A stretch of 7,236 bases of DNA from Prevotellaceae bacterium. GTDB taxonomy: Bacteria; Bacteroidota; Bacteroidia; Bacteroidales; Bacteroidaceae. The position numbers and the translations under genes are program-made. The notes beneath the pieces were generated by a model that searched no databases, was not told the DNA's origin, and worked only from the letters and a program-made list of their open reading frames with translations. The stretch covers positions 1-7,236 of the forward strand of contig JAFLUS010000096.1 of assembly GCA_022508685.1 (NCBI GenBank), read 5' to 3'. Each line of letters opens with the position of its first letter. Within the stretch, counting starts at the first letter, position 1. Positions 1 to 6,922 of this stretch are shown here, one piece after another.

Positions 1-11
1 CACTTCAGTTC

Positions 12-55
12 AATTTGGAGTGCACTCCAGATGCAACGAAAGTGCACTCCAAATT
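12..55. repeat. 15-bp perfect inverted repeat with 14-bp spacer
   Basis: The arm AATTTGGAGTGCACT (12-26) is exactly reverse-complementary to AGTGCACTCCAAATT (41-55). The left arm also sits inside a 14-bp perfect palindrome, TGGAGTGCACTCCA (16-29), so each arm has its own dyad centred on TGCA. As RNA the full repeat would form a stable stem, but no T-run follows it, so a classical terminator is unlikely. It could be a binding site for a dimeric protein or part of an interspersed repeat. The function is unknown. Confidence 0.8.
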
Positions 56-68
56 TCACAAAAGTGCA
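19..68. repeat. Left-edge phased AGTGCA array (22-bp period)
   Basis: AGTGCA occurs at 19-24, 41-46 and 63-68, exactly 22 bp apart. A further TGCA at 32-35 lies halfway between the first two, giving an 11-bp sub-period. The first two units continue as TGCACTCCA; the third diverges after TGCAG. The array may begin outside the window. Two of the copies belong to the inverted repeat at 12-55, so the evidence for phasing is partly shared with that repeat. The core and period match the array downstream of rodA (7055-7155). This is a described pattern, with no known function. Confidence 0.55.
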
Positions 69-138
69 GTATAGGGCAACCCATTCATTCTGAGCACGTT
101 ACGAAATGTGAAAATTTTGAGCCATTTTTGGACGTCTT

Positions 139-182
139 GAGGGAGTTAGTTGCGAATTTCGCAACTAACTCCTTCGCTTTTG
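139..182. terminator. Long palindrome, possible upstream-gene terminator
   Basis: GGAGTTAGTTGCGAA (142-156) is perfectly complementary to TTCGCAACTAACTCC (158-172) around a single central base at 157. The pairing extends outward through G141/T173, A140/T174 and G139/C175. On the + strand it is followed by CGCTTTTGC, a short T-tract, which suits a weak intrinsic terminator for a gene to the left. The near-absence of a loop and the symmetry would also suit a protein operator. In either case it lies well upstream of the operon promoter and insulates it. Confidence 0.5.
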
Positions 183-283
183 CATCGGCATGACTGGCTG
201 CAACGACGGACGAGGGAGGAAGGCGGCGGACAAATTCAGTTAAAAATTCTGATTGGCAGGCAAAAAAGTTACAAAAATGCAAT

Positions 284-311
284 TTTGTGTCAGCAAAAAT
301 GCCTAACTTTG
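284..311 (+). promoter_or_regulatory. Probable operon promoter (Bacteroidetes type)
   Basis: TAACTTTG at 304-311 matches the Bacteroidetes -7 consensus TAnnTTTG exactly and runs into GCA, a common continuation. TTTG at 284-287 can serve as the -33 element, but the 16-nt spacer is shorter than the usual 19-21, so this half is weak. Transcription would start near 318, leaving a leader of about 80 nt before the cyclohydrolase gene. No other full match to the -7 consensus was noticed between 1 and 398. The genes downstream are tightly spaced, so this is the likely main promoter for all six. Confidence 0.5.
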
Positions 312-323
312 CAGTCTGAAAGC

Positions 324-371
324 GCACACAGCGAGGTGTACATGCTGAGAGGTGTGCGTTGCACACAGCAT
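324..371 (+). promoter_or_regulatory. Structured 5' leader with repeated pairing arms
   Basis: GTGTGC (352-357) pairs with GCACAC (361-366) across a GTT loop. Directly below, ATGCT (342-346) pairs with AGCAT (367-371), with a five-base bulge (347-351) on the 5' side. The 9-mer GCACACAGC occurs twice (324-332 and 361-369), and GAGGTGT occurs twice (333-339 and 349-355), so GTGTGC could pair with the upstream copy instead. The hairpin ends 27 nt before the start codon. It resembles no riboswitch class I can recognise. A role in translation or attenuation is only a possibility. Confidence 0.35.
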
Positions 372-398
372 CTGAAATTTTGTAAGAACTTGAATGAC

Positions 399-998
399 AT
401 GAAACAAATCCGTAAGGCATTGGTGTCGGTCTACCACAAGGACGGACTCGACGAACTGCTGGCTGCGCTCCACAAGAATGGCGTGGAATTTGTAAGCACA
501 GGCGGCACACAGGCTTTCATCGAAGGCTTGGGTTACAAGTGTGAGAAGGTGGAAACGCTGACGACGTATCCGTCAATTCTTGGCGGTCGCGTGAAGACGT
601 TGCACCCCAAAATCTTTGGCGGCATTCTGGGTCGTCGCGAACTGGATTCGGACGTTGCCGAAATGGCGCACTACGACATTCCCGCCATCGACCTCGTCAT
701 CGTCGACCTCTATCCCTTCGAGGAGACCGTGGCTTCGACGACGGACGAACAGGCCATCATCGAAAAAATCGACATCGGCGGCATCAGCCTCATCCGTGCG
801 GCTGCAAAGAACTTTGCCGACGTGGTCATCGTGCCCGAAAAGGCTGCCTACGCCACGTTGCTCGACATCGTGAACAAGCAGGGTGCGCAGACCACTCGTG
901 AACAGCGCAAGCAGTTTGCAAAGCAGGCTTTTGCAGTAAGTTCGCACTACGACACTGCCATCCACCAATATTTCGCATCGTGCACGCAAGCCGACTGA
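399..998 (+). CDS. purH: Stand-alone IMP cyclohydrolase (PurH N-terminal domain)
   Basis: This 199-residue protein matches the IMP cyclohydrolase (MGS-like) half of PurH, which closes FAICAR to IMP as the last step of de novo purine synthesis in the cytoplasm. Family motifs are intact: STGGT (33-37), GGRVKTLHP (62-70, with R64, K66 and T67), DLYPF (103-107), IDIGG (124-128, with D125) and RAAAKN (133-138, with K137). These positions agree with the active-site numbering of the animal enzyme as I recall it. The protein ends after the domain (YDTAIHQYF) and has no AICAR formyltransferase domain. Only 71 nt separate its stop from mreB, so the second domain is absent rather than frameshifted. The formyltransferase must then be encoded elsewhere. 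The ATG at 399 was chosen because homology begins there (KQIRKALVSVYHK); the open frame upstream is not protein-like. First gene of the operon. Confidence 0.9.
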   Translation: MKQIRKALVSVYHKDGLDELLAALHKNGVEFVSTGGTQAFIEGLGYKCEKVETLTTYPSILGGRVKTLHPKIFGGILGRRELDSDVAEMAHYDIPAIDLVIVDLYPFEETVASTTDEQAIIEKIDIGGISLIRAAAKNFADVVIVPEKAAYATLLDIVNKQGAQTTREQRKQFAKQAFAVSSHYDTAIHQYFASCTQAD

Positions 999-1069
999 TG
1001 GTTCGCACTGACGCCAGTTAACGGATTTTCACTCTCAATAAGTTTTGTTATAAACGCACAGCATAGAAA

Positions 1070-2095
1070 ATGGGATTTTTTAGTTTGACCCAAAATATCG
1101 CGATGGACCTCGGCACTGCCAACACCATCATCACGGTGAACGGCAAGATTGTTGTCGACGAGCCATCGGTCGTGGCACTCGACCGCCAAACCAAGAAGAT
1201 GATTGCGGTGGGTGAGAAAGCCAAATTGATGCACGAGAAAGCCAACGACAAAATCGTCACTTCACGTCCGTTGCGCGACGGCGTCATTGCCGACTTCAAC
1301 GCGTGCGAGCAAATGATGCGCGGCCTCATCAAGAAGGTGAAGACCGGTCATCACTTGTTCTCGCAATCGCTGCGCATGGTCATCGGCGTGCCTTCGGGTT
1401 CGACCGAAGTGGAACTGCGTGCCGTCCGCGACAGCGCCGAACATGCCGGCGGACGCGACGTCTACCTGCTGTTCGAGCCTATGGCTGCCGCTATCGGCAT
1501 CGGTCTCGACGTTGAAGCGCCGGAAGGCAACATGGTGGTCGACATCGGCGGCGGAAGCACCGAGATTGCCGTCATCTCGCTCGGCGGCATCGTCACGAAC
1601 AACTCTATCCGCATTGCCGGCGACGAACTTACGGCTGACATCCAAGACTACATGAGCCGTCAGCACAACATGAAGGTCAGCGAACGCATGGCGGAACGCA
1701 TCAAAATCAACGTCGGTTCTGCACTGACCGAACTGCCTGCCGACCAAGTGCCCGAAGACTACGTGGTACATGGCCCGAACCGCATCACGGCTCTTCCGCT
1801 CGAAGTTCCCGTCAACTATCAGGAAATCGCGCACTGCATCGACAAGACGATTGCAAAAATCGAAACGGCAGTGCTCAGCGCGTTGGAGCAGACACCGCCC
1901 GAACTCTATGCCGACATCGTGAAGAACGGCATCTGGCTCAGCGGTGGCGGCGCATTGCTGCGCGGACTCGACAAGCGTCTGACGGACAAAATCAAGATTC
2001 CATTCCACATTGCCGAAGACCCGTTGCACAGCGTGGCAAAGGGAACGGGAATTGCGCTGAACAACGTGCACAACTTCTCTTTCCTAATGAGTTAA
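1070..2095 (+). CDS. mreB: Rod shape-determining protein MreB (bacterial actin)
   Basis: MreB is an actin-like ATPase that forms membrane-bound filaments on the cytoplasmic face and guides lateral peptidoglycan synthesis. The 341-residue length is normal for the family. Actin-fold motifs are visible: phosphate-1 MDLGTANT (12-19), the EPMAAAIGIG connecting segment (136-145), phosphate-2 DIGGGSTE (158-165), AGDELTADI (173-181) and the adenosine motif LSGGGALLRGLD (290-301). The hydrophobic N-terminus (GFFSL) could serve as a membrane-contact helix. The ATG at 1070 is preceded by an A-rich patch and gives the start expected for Bacteroidetes MreB (MGFFSLTQNIAMDLG). It follows the cyclohydrolase gene by 71 nt and precedes mreC by 60 nt. 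The gap before it holds only a poor promoter-like match, so co-transcription with the gene upstream is likely. No missing key residue was seen. Confidence 0.97.
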   Translation: MGFFSLTQNIAMDLGTANTIITVNGKIVVDEPSVVALDRQTKKMIAVGEKAKLMHEKANDKIVTSRPLRDGVIADFNACEQMMRGLIKKVKTGHHLFSQSLRMVIGVPSGSTEVELRAVRDSAEHAGGRDVYLLFEPMAAAIGIGLDVEAPEGNMVVDIGGGSTEIAVISLGGIVTNNSIRIAGDELTADIQDYMSRQHNMKVSERMAERIKINVGSALTELPADQVPEDYVVHGPNRITALPLEVPVNYQEIAHCIDKTIAKIETAVLSALEQTPPELYADIVKNGIWLSGGGALLRGLDKRLTDKIKIPFHIAEDPLHSVAKGTGIALNNVHNFSFLMS

Positions 2096-2155
2096 AGGCA
2101 CGACGACGCGTCTTCTCTCCGGACAGTCATCGACATACGCTTTCGCAACGGCTTC

Positions 2156-3007
2156 ATGCGCAATCTGATAGACTTTCTGCAGCGGCACTCTTATTGGCTG
2201 GTGTTCCTCGTCCTTGAGGTCATCAGCCTTGTCTCGCTCTTTAGGTTCAACCACTATCAGGGCAGCGTATTCTTCACCACGGCCAACGACGCAGTGGGCA
2301 GCATCTACCAAGCGACGAGCACGGTCGTGTCCTATTTCAACCTGAAAGAAGAGAACGTGGCGCTCGAAGCCGAGAACGAACGGCTGCGCCAAGAACTGCT
2401 CGCGCTGAAGGCTCGGCAACGCGCTGAAGAAAGCGAAACCGAAGCCGTCGCCGACTCCGCCCTGCTGCCCTACAACCTTGTCGGTGCACAAATCGTGAAC
2501 GCCACCCTCCACCGCAGCAACAACCTGCTCACCATCAATCGCGGAAGTGCCGACGGCATTGCACCCGAAATGGGTGTCGTCTGCTCGCGCGGCGTGGTCG
2601 GCATCGTCTATCTCACGTCGGCGCACTACAGCATCGTCATTCCGCTGCTGAACACCAGTTCCAAAGTCAGTTGCCGACTCGATTCCACCAACTACTTCGG
2701 CACGATGCAGTGGCGATACGGCAGTCCCGAAACATCCTACGTATCGGGCATTCCGCGACACGCGAAAGTGAAGGTGGGCGACATCGTCGAGACGAACGGA
2801 TATTCCGACATCTTCCCCGAAGGCATCCCTGTCGGCAAAGTCACGAAAATCGGCAATTCGGGCGACGGGCTGGCATACGAACTCACCGTCAGGCTGTTCA
2901 CCGACTTCGCCACGTTGCGCAACGTGTCCGTCATCACCGACTATCGGCAGCCCGAACGGCACGAATTGGAACAATATGCCGATTCGCTCATCAACCAATC
3001 GTCCTAA
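2156..3007 (+). CDS. mreC: Rod shape-determining protein MreC
   Basis: MreC is a bitopic inner-membrane protein whose periplasmic part binds and activates PBP2 within the elongasome. The 283-residue product has a short cytoplasmic N-terminus, one membrane segment (about 13-29), a coiled coil rich in Glu, Leu and Arg (about 61-92), and then the paired beta-barrel domain. Family motifs include INRGSADGIAPEMGVV (117-132), GVVG (136-139), and GDIVETNGYSDIFPEGIPVG (198-217), the usual GD-V-(S/N)G-FP-GIPVG signature. The ATG at 2156 puts the membrane helix at the expected distance from the N-terminus, and I saw no upstream alternative. There is no recognisable Shine-Dalgarno sequence. The stop lies 11 nt before mreD, which points to co-transcription and probably coupled translation. 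Confidence 0.95.
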   Translation: MRNLIDFLQRHSYWLVFLVLEVISLVSLFRFNHYQGSVFFTTANDAVGSIYQATSTVVSYFNLKEENVALEAENERLRQELLALKARQRAEESETEAVADSALLPYNLVGAQIVNATLHRSNNLLTINRGSADGIAPEMGVVCSRGVVGIVYLTSAHYSIVIPLLNTSSKVSCRLDSTNYFGTMQWRYGSPETSYVSGIPRHAKVKVGDIVETNGYSDIFPEGIPVGKVTKIGNSGDGLAYELTVRLFTDFATLRNVSVITDYRQPERHELEQYADSLINQSS

Positions 3008-3018
3008 TCCCCTACGGC

Positions 3019-3534
3019 ATGAGTACAACCATTCTCAATCGGTGCATCCGCATGATTTTGCTGCTCGTCGTGCAGTTGGTCGTGATGAACCACATCCACC
3101 TGCTCGGCTATGGCACACCCATCGTCATCGGTTGCCTCACGATGAAATTTCATCGCAACGCATCGCGCACAGGTCTGCTGCTGTGGGGATTTGCAACAGG
3201 CTTACTCTACGACATCTTCAGCAACACGATGGGCATGGGCATGGCATCGTGCACGCTGCTCGCCATGCTCCAACCCGCGCTGCTCCACCTCTACATGCCG
3301 CGTGATGCAGCCGACGACCTCCGTCCATCGATGCACAGCATGGGACGAGTGCGCTATCTCACCTACGCCCTCACCACCCTGCTCCTGTTCCACATCACCT
3401 TCTATGCACTCGATGCCTTCACCATTGCCAACTGGCAACTCACGCTGCTCGGCATCGGCATCGGTACAGCCATCGCCTTCATCTTCGCGTGGCTTGTCGA
3501 CTTGATGACCAACCCGAAAGCCGTCGGCGAATAA
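3019..3534 (+). CDS. mreD: Rod shape-determining protein MreD
   Basis: MreD is a small polytopic inner-membrane partner of MreC that moderates activation of PBP2-RodA. The 171-residue protein has about five to six hydrophobic segments (about 9-29, 31-42, 51-66, 70-92, 111-131, 140-162). It carries the family-typical GLLYDIFSNTMGMG stretch (61-74), in which the Asp after the helix is usual for MreD. The open frame extends upstream inside mreC in another frame, but that part is Arg/His-rich and shadows mreC. The ATG at 3019 is therefore the start, giving a normal family length. It begins 11 nt after mreC and ends 28 nt before the mrdA start. The sequence is poorly conserved in this family, so much of the confidence comes from size, topology and position. 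Confidence 0.92.
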   Translation: MSTTILNRCIRMILLLVVQLVVMNHIHLLGYGTPIVIGCLTMKFHRNASRTGLLLWGFATGLLYDIFSNTMGMGMASCTLLAMLQPALLHLYMPRDAADDLRPSMHSMGRVRYLTYALTTLLLFHITFYALDAFTIANWQLTLLGIGIGTAIAFIFAWLVDLMTNPKAVGE

Positions 3535-3562
3535 TTGCACAACCCTTAAGCAGCACACGACT

Positions 3563-5470
3563 TTGGCAACAGACTCGAACATTCTGGATACACGCAAATA
3601 CGTGATTGGCGGCATTGCCCTTGTCATTGTCGTCTGCTACATCGTGCGCCTTGCGTTCCTGCAACTCTTCAGCAGCGACTATCAAGACCGCGCTGCCAAC
3701 AACGCCTTCTACCGCAACATCATCTATCCTTCACGCGGTGCCATCTACGACCGCAACGGCGAATTGCTCGTCTACAACAAGCCGGCATACGACATCATGG
3801 TCGTCATGCGCGAAGTGCCCGGACTCGACACGCTCGACTTCTGCGAAACGCTCGGCATGACGCGCGAGCAGTTCGACCACCGCATGGAAAGCATCAAAGA
3901 CCGCACGAAAAATCCCGGCTTTTCCATGTACACCCAGCAATTGTTCATGGGACAGATACCGGCAGAGGAATTTTCCACGTTCCAAGAAAAGATGTTCCGC
4001 TTCCGCGGCTTCTACATCCGCCAACGCACGGTGCGCGAATACTCCTTTCCGCATTTGGCACACGTGCTGGGCGACGTGGGCGAAGTGTCGCAGAAGCAAG
4101 TGGAGGACGACCCTTACTATCAACCGGGCGACCGCATCGGCACCATCGGCGTGGAACGCAGTCACGAAATCGACCTTCGAGGCGAAAAAGGCGTGGAAGT
4201 GCTGTTGCGCGATGCCAACGGCCGCATTCAGGGGCACTATCAGAATGGTGCGCTCGACCGCAAGCCCGTGCCCGGAAAGAACCTTACGCTCAGCATCGAC
4301 CTGAAACTGCAAGCATTGGGCGAACGGCTGATGGAGGGCAAACTCGGCGCCATCGTCGCCATCGAACCGAAGACGGGCGAAGTGCTCTGCCTCGTTTCGT
4401 CACCCACCTACGACCCCCGCCGTCTCGTCGGCAAGGAACGTGCGAACCTCTACAAGGAATTGGGTGCAAACCCGCTCAAGCCGCAACTCAACCGCGCCAT
4501 TCTCGGAACCTATCCGCCCGGTTCCACCTTCAAGACGTCGCAGGCACTGACCTTCATGCAGGAAGGCATCATCACGCCGCAGACGTCCTACTCCTGTTCG
4601 CGCGGCTTCCACCACAAAGGCATGAAAGTCGGTTGCCACGGACATGGCTCACCGCTGCCACTCATTCCCGCCATTGCCACCTCGTGCAACGGCTACTTCT
4701 GCTGGGGACTCTACCACATGCTGAGCAACCGCAAGCAGTACGACTCCCTGCACGAAGCCATGACCACGTGGAAAGACTACATGGTGTCGATGGGCTTCGG
4801 CTACCGGCTCGGCATCGACCTCCCGAGCGAAGCACGCGGCATGATTCCGAACGCCGACTACTACGACAGCCGTTTCAAGAAGCAATGGAACCCATTGAGC
4901 GTCATCTCTATCGCCATCGGACAGGGCGAGGTGCTGCTCACTCCGTTGCAGATTGCCAATCTCGGCGCCACCATCGCCAACCGTGGCTACTACATCACGC
5001 CGCACGTCGTGAAAGACGTGCAAGACTGCGCACTGCCCGACAGCATGACGCAGCGCCACTACACCCTCACCGATACAGCATACTATCACTTCGTCGTCGA
5101 CGGCATGCGTCGTGCCGTCACGGGCGGTACGTGCCGTGCCGCCAATACCACGATGTACGAAGTTTGCGGAAAGACCGGAACGGCACAGAACCCACACGGA
5201 CAAGACCACTCCGCCTTCATGGGCTTCGCACCGATGAACGACCCGCAGATTGCCATCTGCGTCTATGTCGAGAACGGCGGGTTCGGCGCCACCTTCGGCG
5301 TACCCATCGGCGCACTCATGATGGAGCAATACATCAACGGACAACTCTCCGACGCCAGCGAAGCCAAGGCCACAGCCATGCAGCACCGCCACATCAGTTA
5401 CGAAGCACGCACCGGACGTGAACAGCGACGCGCAGAAAAGAAAAATCATGCAGAAAGACCCGAACAATAA
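3563..5470 (+). CDS. mrdA: Penicillin-binding protein 2 (elongation transpeptidase)
   Basis: PBP2 is the class B transpeptidase that cross-links new glycan during elongation, as partner of RodA. The 635-residue protein has a short cytoplasmic N-terminus, one membrane anchor (about 13-33), the pedestal domain (YPSRGAIYDRNGELL, 55-69), and a transpeptidase domain with all three catalytic motifs: STFK (321-324, nucleophile S321), SCN (374-376) and KTGT (537-540). Between the first two motifs are C345, C358, H359 and H361, which with C375 may bind a metal. The tail (about 610-635) is highly charged. The frame is open only from 3509, and no in-frame ATG occurs before the membrane anchor. The TTG at 3563 is therefore the best start, giving MATDSNILDTRKYVIGG, which resembles relatives. 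It begins 28 nt after mreD and overlaps rodA at its end. Confidence 0.95.
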   Translation: MATDSNILDTRKYVIGGIALVIVVCYIVRLAFLQLFSSDYQDRAANNAFYRNIIYPSRGAIYDRNGELLVYNKPAYDIMVVMREVPGLDTLDFCETLGMTREQFDHRMESIKDRTKNPGFSMYTQQLFMGQIPAEEFSTFQEKMFRFRGFYIRQRTVREYSFPHLAHVLGDVGEVSQKQVEDDPYYQPGDRIGTIGVERSHEIDLRGEKGVEVLLRDANGRIQGHYQNGALDRKPVPGKNLTLSIDLKLQALGERLMEGKLGAIVAIEPKTGEVLCLVSSPTYDPRRLVGKERANLYKELGANPLKPQLNRAILGTYPPGSTFKTSQALTFMQEGIITPQTSYSCSRGFHHKGMKVGCHGHGSPLPLIPAIATSCNGYFCWGLYHMLSNRKQYDSLHEAMTTWKDYMVSMGFGYRLGIDLPSEARGMIPNADYYDSRFKKQWNPLSVISIAIGQGEVLLTPLQIANLGATIANRGYYITPHVVKDVQDCALPDSMTQRHYTLTDTAYYHFVVDGMRRAVTGGTCRAANTTMYEVCGKTGTAQNPHGQDHSAFMGFAPMNDPQIAICVYVENGGFGATFGVPIGALMMEQYINGQLSDASEAKATAMQHRHISYEARTGREQRRAEKKNHAERPEQ

Positions 5471-6911
5471 AGGAATATTCCTCTCGCTCGATTGGCTCAC
5501 CATCGGCTTCTACCTCATCTTCGTCGTGTGGGGCTGGTTCTCCGTATGCGGAGCCAGTTACGACGTAGCCCACCCCGACGTATTCGGCTTCGGCAGCAAC
5601 AGCGGCAAGCAACTCATGTGGATAGGCACCGCCGTCGCATTGGGCGGAGCACTGCTCTTCATCGAAAAGCGATTTTACGACACATCCGCCTATTTCATCT
5701 ATGCCCTGCTGATGCTGCTGCTCGTCGTCACCATCTTCATCGCACCCGACACCAAAGGCTCGCGCTCATGGATACCCCTCGGCAGCATCAAACTGCAACC
5801 CGCCGAATTCAGCAAGTTCGCCGTAGCCCTCGCCCTTGGAAAATACATGAACCGCTACGGCTTCAGCCTCGACAAGCCGAAAGACTTTGCACGCATCGTC
5901 GGCATGATACTCCTCCCCATGCTCCTCATCGTCTGCCAGAAAGAGACCGGCTCCGCCCTCGTCTACCTCGCCTTCTTCCTCGTGCTCTACCGCGAAGGCA
6001 TGACCGGTTCGCTGCTCTTCACCGCTTTCGCCTGCGTCGTCTACTTCGTCGTCGGCATCCGCTACGGCGACGACACCATGGAGCAGATGCCCGTCTCCGT
6101 CGGCGAATTCGCCGTACTGCTCATCGCCCAACTCTTCACCACCGGCATGACGTGGGTCTACAGCCAGAACCGGCTTGCCCTGCAAATCATGTTCTACGGC
6201 GGCGTCGGCACCTCGCTCCTCGCCATCCTCTTCTCCGCCTACGTCATTCCCTTCAACGTCTGCTACGTCCTGCTCGGCATCTGCCTCCTGCAGTTCGCCT
6301 ACCTCGTCGGACTCGCCATTCACCACCGCCTCTACCGCTACGCCCTCATCGCCGCCTTCTCGCTCCTCAGCACCTCCTTCTTCTACATCGCCGACACCAT
6401 GCTCCAGCACCTCGACGACCACCAGCGCGTCCGCATCGAGATACTCCTCGGCAAGAAAGAAGACATACGCGGAGCAGGCTACAACGTCAACCAAGCCAAA
6501 ATCGCCATCGGTTCGGGCGGAATGCACGGAAAAGGCTTCCTCAACGGCACGCAGACCAAACTCAAGTACGTGCCTGAGCAAGACACCGACTTCATCTTCT
6601 GCACCGTCGGCGAAGAAGAAGGCTTCGTCGGTTCAGCCGCCGTCCTCATCTTCTACCTCTTCTTCATCTGGCGGCTCATCGCCCTCGCCGAACGCCAGCC
6701 CGACACCTTCGGGCGCGTCTACGGCTACTGCGTCTGCTGCATCTTCCTCTTCCACCTCTTCGTCAACATCGGCATGGTGCTCGGGCTCACCCCCGTCATC
6801 GGCATTCCCCTCCCCTTCTTCTCCTACGGCGGTTCCTCACTATGGGGCTTCACCATCCTCCTCTTCATCTTCCTCCGCATGGATGCCGAACGCAACTTGA
6901 AACGGAAGTAA
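5448..6911 (+). CDS. rodA: Peptidoglycan glycosyltransferase RodA (SEDS family)
   Basis: RodA is the SEDS glycan polymerase that joins lipid II units in the inner membrane with PBP2. The product is 487 residues from this ATG. Motifs are RSWIPLG (106-112), QPAEFSK (117-123), KETGSALVYL (165-174), QRVRIEILLG (326-335), GSGGMHGKGFLNGTQ (355-369), EQDTDFIF (377-384, with D381 matching the catalytic Asp of E. coli RodA, D262) and PFFSYGGSS (456-464). It is over 100 residues longer than E. coli RodA, mainly from an extra hydrophobic stretch at about 195-320. A GTG at 5418 would add ten residues, but the ATG at 5448 has an A-rich lead (GAAAAGAAAAATC) and was preferred. It overlaps the end of mrdA by 23 nt, implying coupled translation. 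The 3' half is very rich in C at third codon positions. Confidence 0.95.
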   Translation: MQKDPNNKGIFLSLDWLTIGFYLIFVVWGWFSVCGASYDVAHPDVFGFGSNSGKQLMWIGTAVALGGALLFIEKRFYDTSAYFIYALLMLLLVVTIFIAPDTKGSRSWIPLGSIKLQPAEFSKFAVALALGKYMNRYGFSLDKPKDFARIVGMILLPMLLIVCQKETGSALVYLAFFLVLYREGMTGSLLFTAFACVVYFVVGIRYGDDTMEQMPVSVGEFAVLLIAQLFTTGMTWVYSQNRLALQIMFYGGVGTSLLAILFSAYVIPFNVCYVLLGICLLQFAYLVGLAIHHRLYRYALIAAFSLLSTSFFYIADTMLQHLDDHQRVRIEILLGKKEDIRGAGYNVNQAKIAIGSGGMHGKGFLNGTQTKLKYVPEQDTDFIFCTVGEEEGFVGSAAVLIFYLFFIWRLIALAERQPDTFGRVYGYCVCCIFLFHLFVNIGMVLGLTPVIGIPLPFFSYGGSSLWGFTILLFIFLRMDAERNLKRK

Positions 6912-6922
6912 CGTTTCGCCCA

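Larger units (their letters stand above)
1..398. other. Non-coding region upstream of the operon
   Basis: No convincing gene lies in these 398 bases. An open frame runs from 150 into the cyclohydrolase gene, but its upstream part resembles no protein and crosses the palindrome and the promoter. A reverse-strand open frame across 85-510 overlaps the real gene and has a low-complexity, Cys/Ser/Arg-rich product. The region holds a left-edge inverted repeat (12-55) with phased TGCA cores, a long palindrome (139-175), a probable promoter (284-311) and a leader hairpin (342-371). A purine-rich patch (about 204-230) has no recognisable role. The end of any upstream gene lies outside the window. Confidence 0.75.

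Noticed and set aside
150..398. N-terminal extension of the cyclohydrolase
   Set aside because: Homology begins at the ATG at 399. The upstream frame starts inside the palindrome and spans the promoter.
85..510. Reverse-strand open frame of 141 codons in the upstream region
   Set aside because: It overlaps the cyclohydrolase gene and the leader, and its product is compositionally odd with no recognisable motif.
1016..1047. Internal promoter before mreB (TAAGTTTTG at 1039-1047)
   Set aside because: The -7 element is off by one base of spacing and no -33 TTTG stands at a suitable distance. Read-through from the upstream promoter is simpler.
1262..2071. Long reverse-strand frame inside mreB, and similar long frames opposite mreC, mrdA and rodA
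   Set aside because: These mirror GC-rich codons of real genes. Their products are rich in Asp, Val, His and Ala with no family motif.
5418..5447. GTG start for rodA, ten codons upstream
   Set aside because: The ATG at 5448 has a better A-rich lead and less overlap with mrdA, though the GTG cannot be excluded from sequence alone.
5492..6577. Long + strand frame inside rodA with an Arg/His/Pro-rich product
   Set aside because: It is an out-of-frame reading of C-rich rodA codons; the rodA frame has full SEDS motifs.
5900..6890. Strong pyrimidine bias on the + strand, possible structural element
   Set aside because: It is explained by many Leu, Phe, Ile, Val and Ser codons with C at the third position in a membrane protein.
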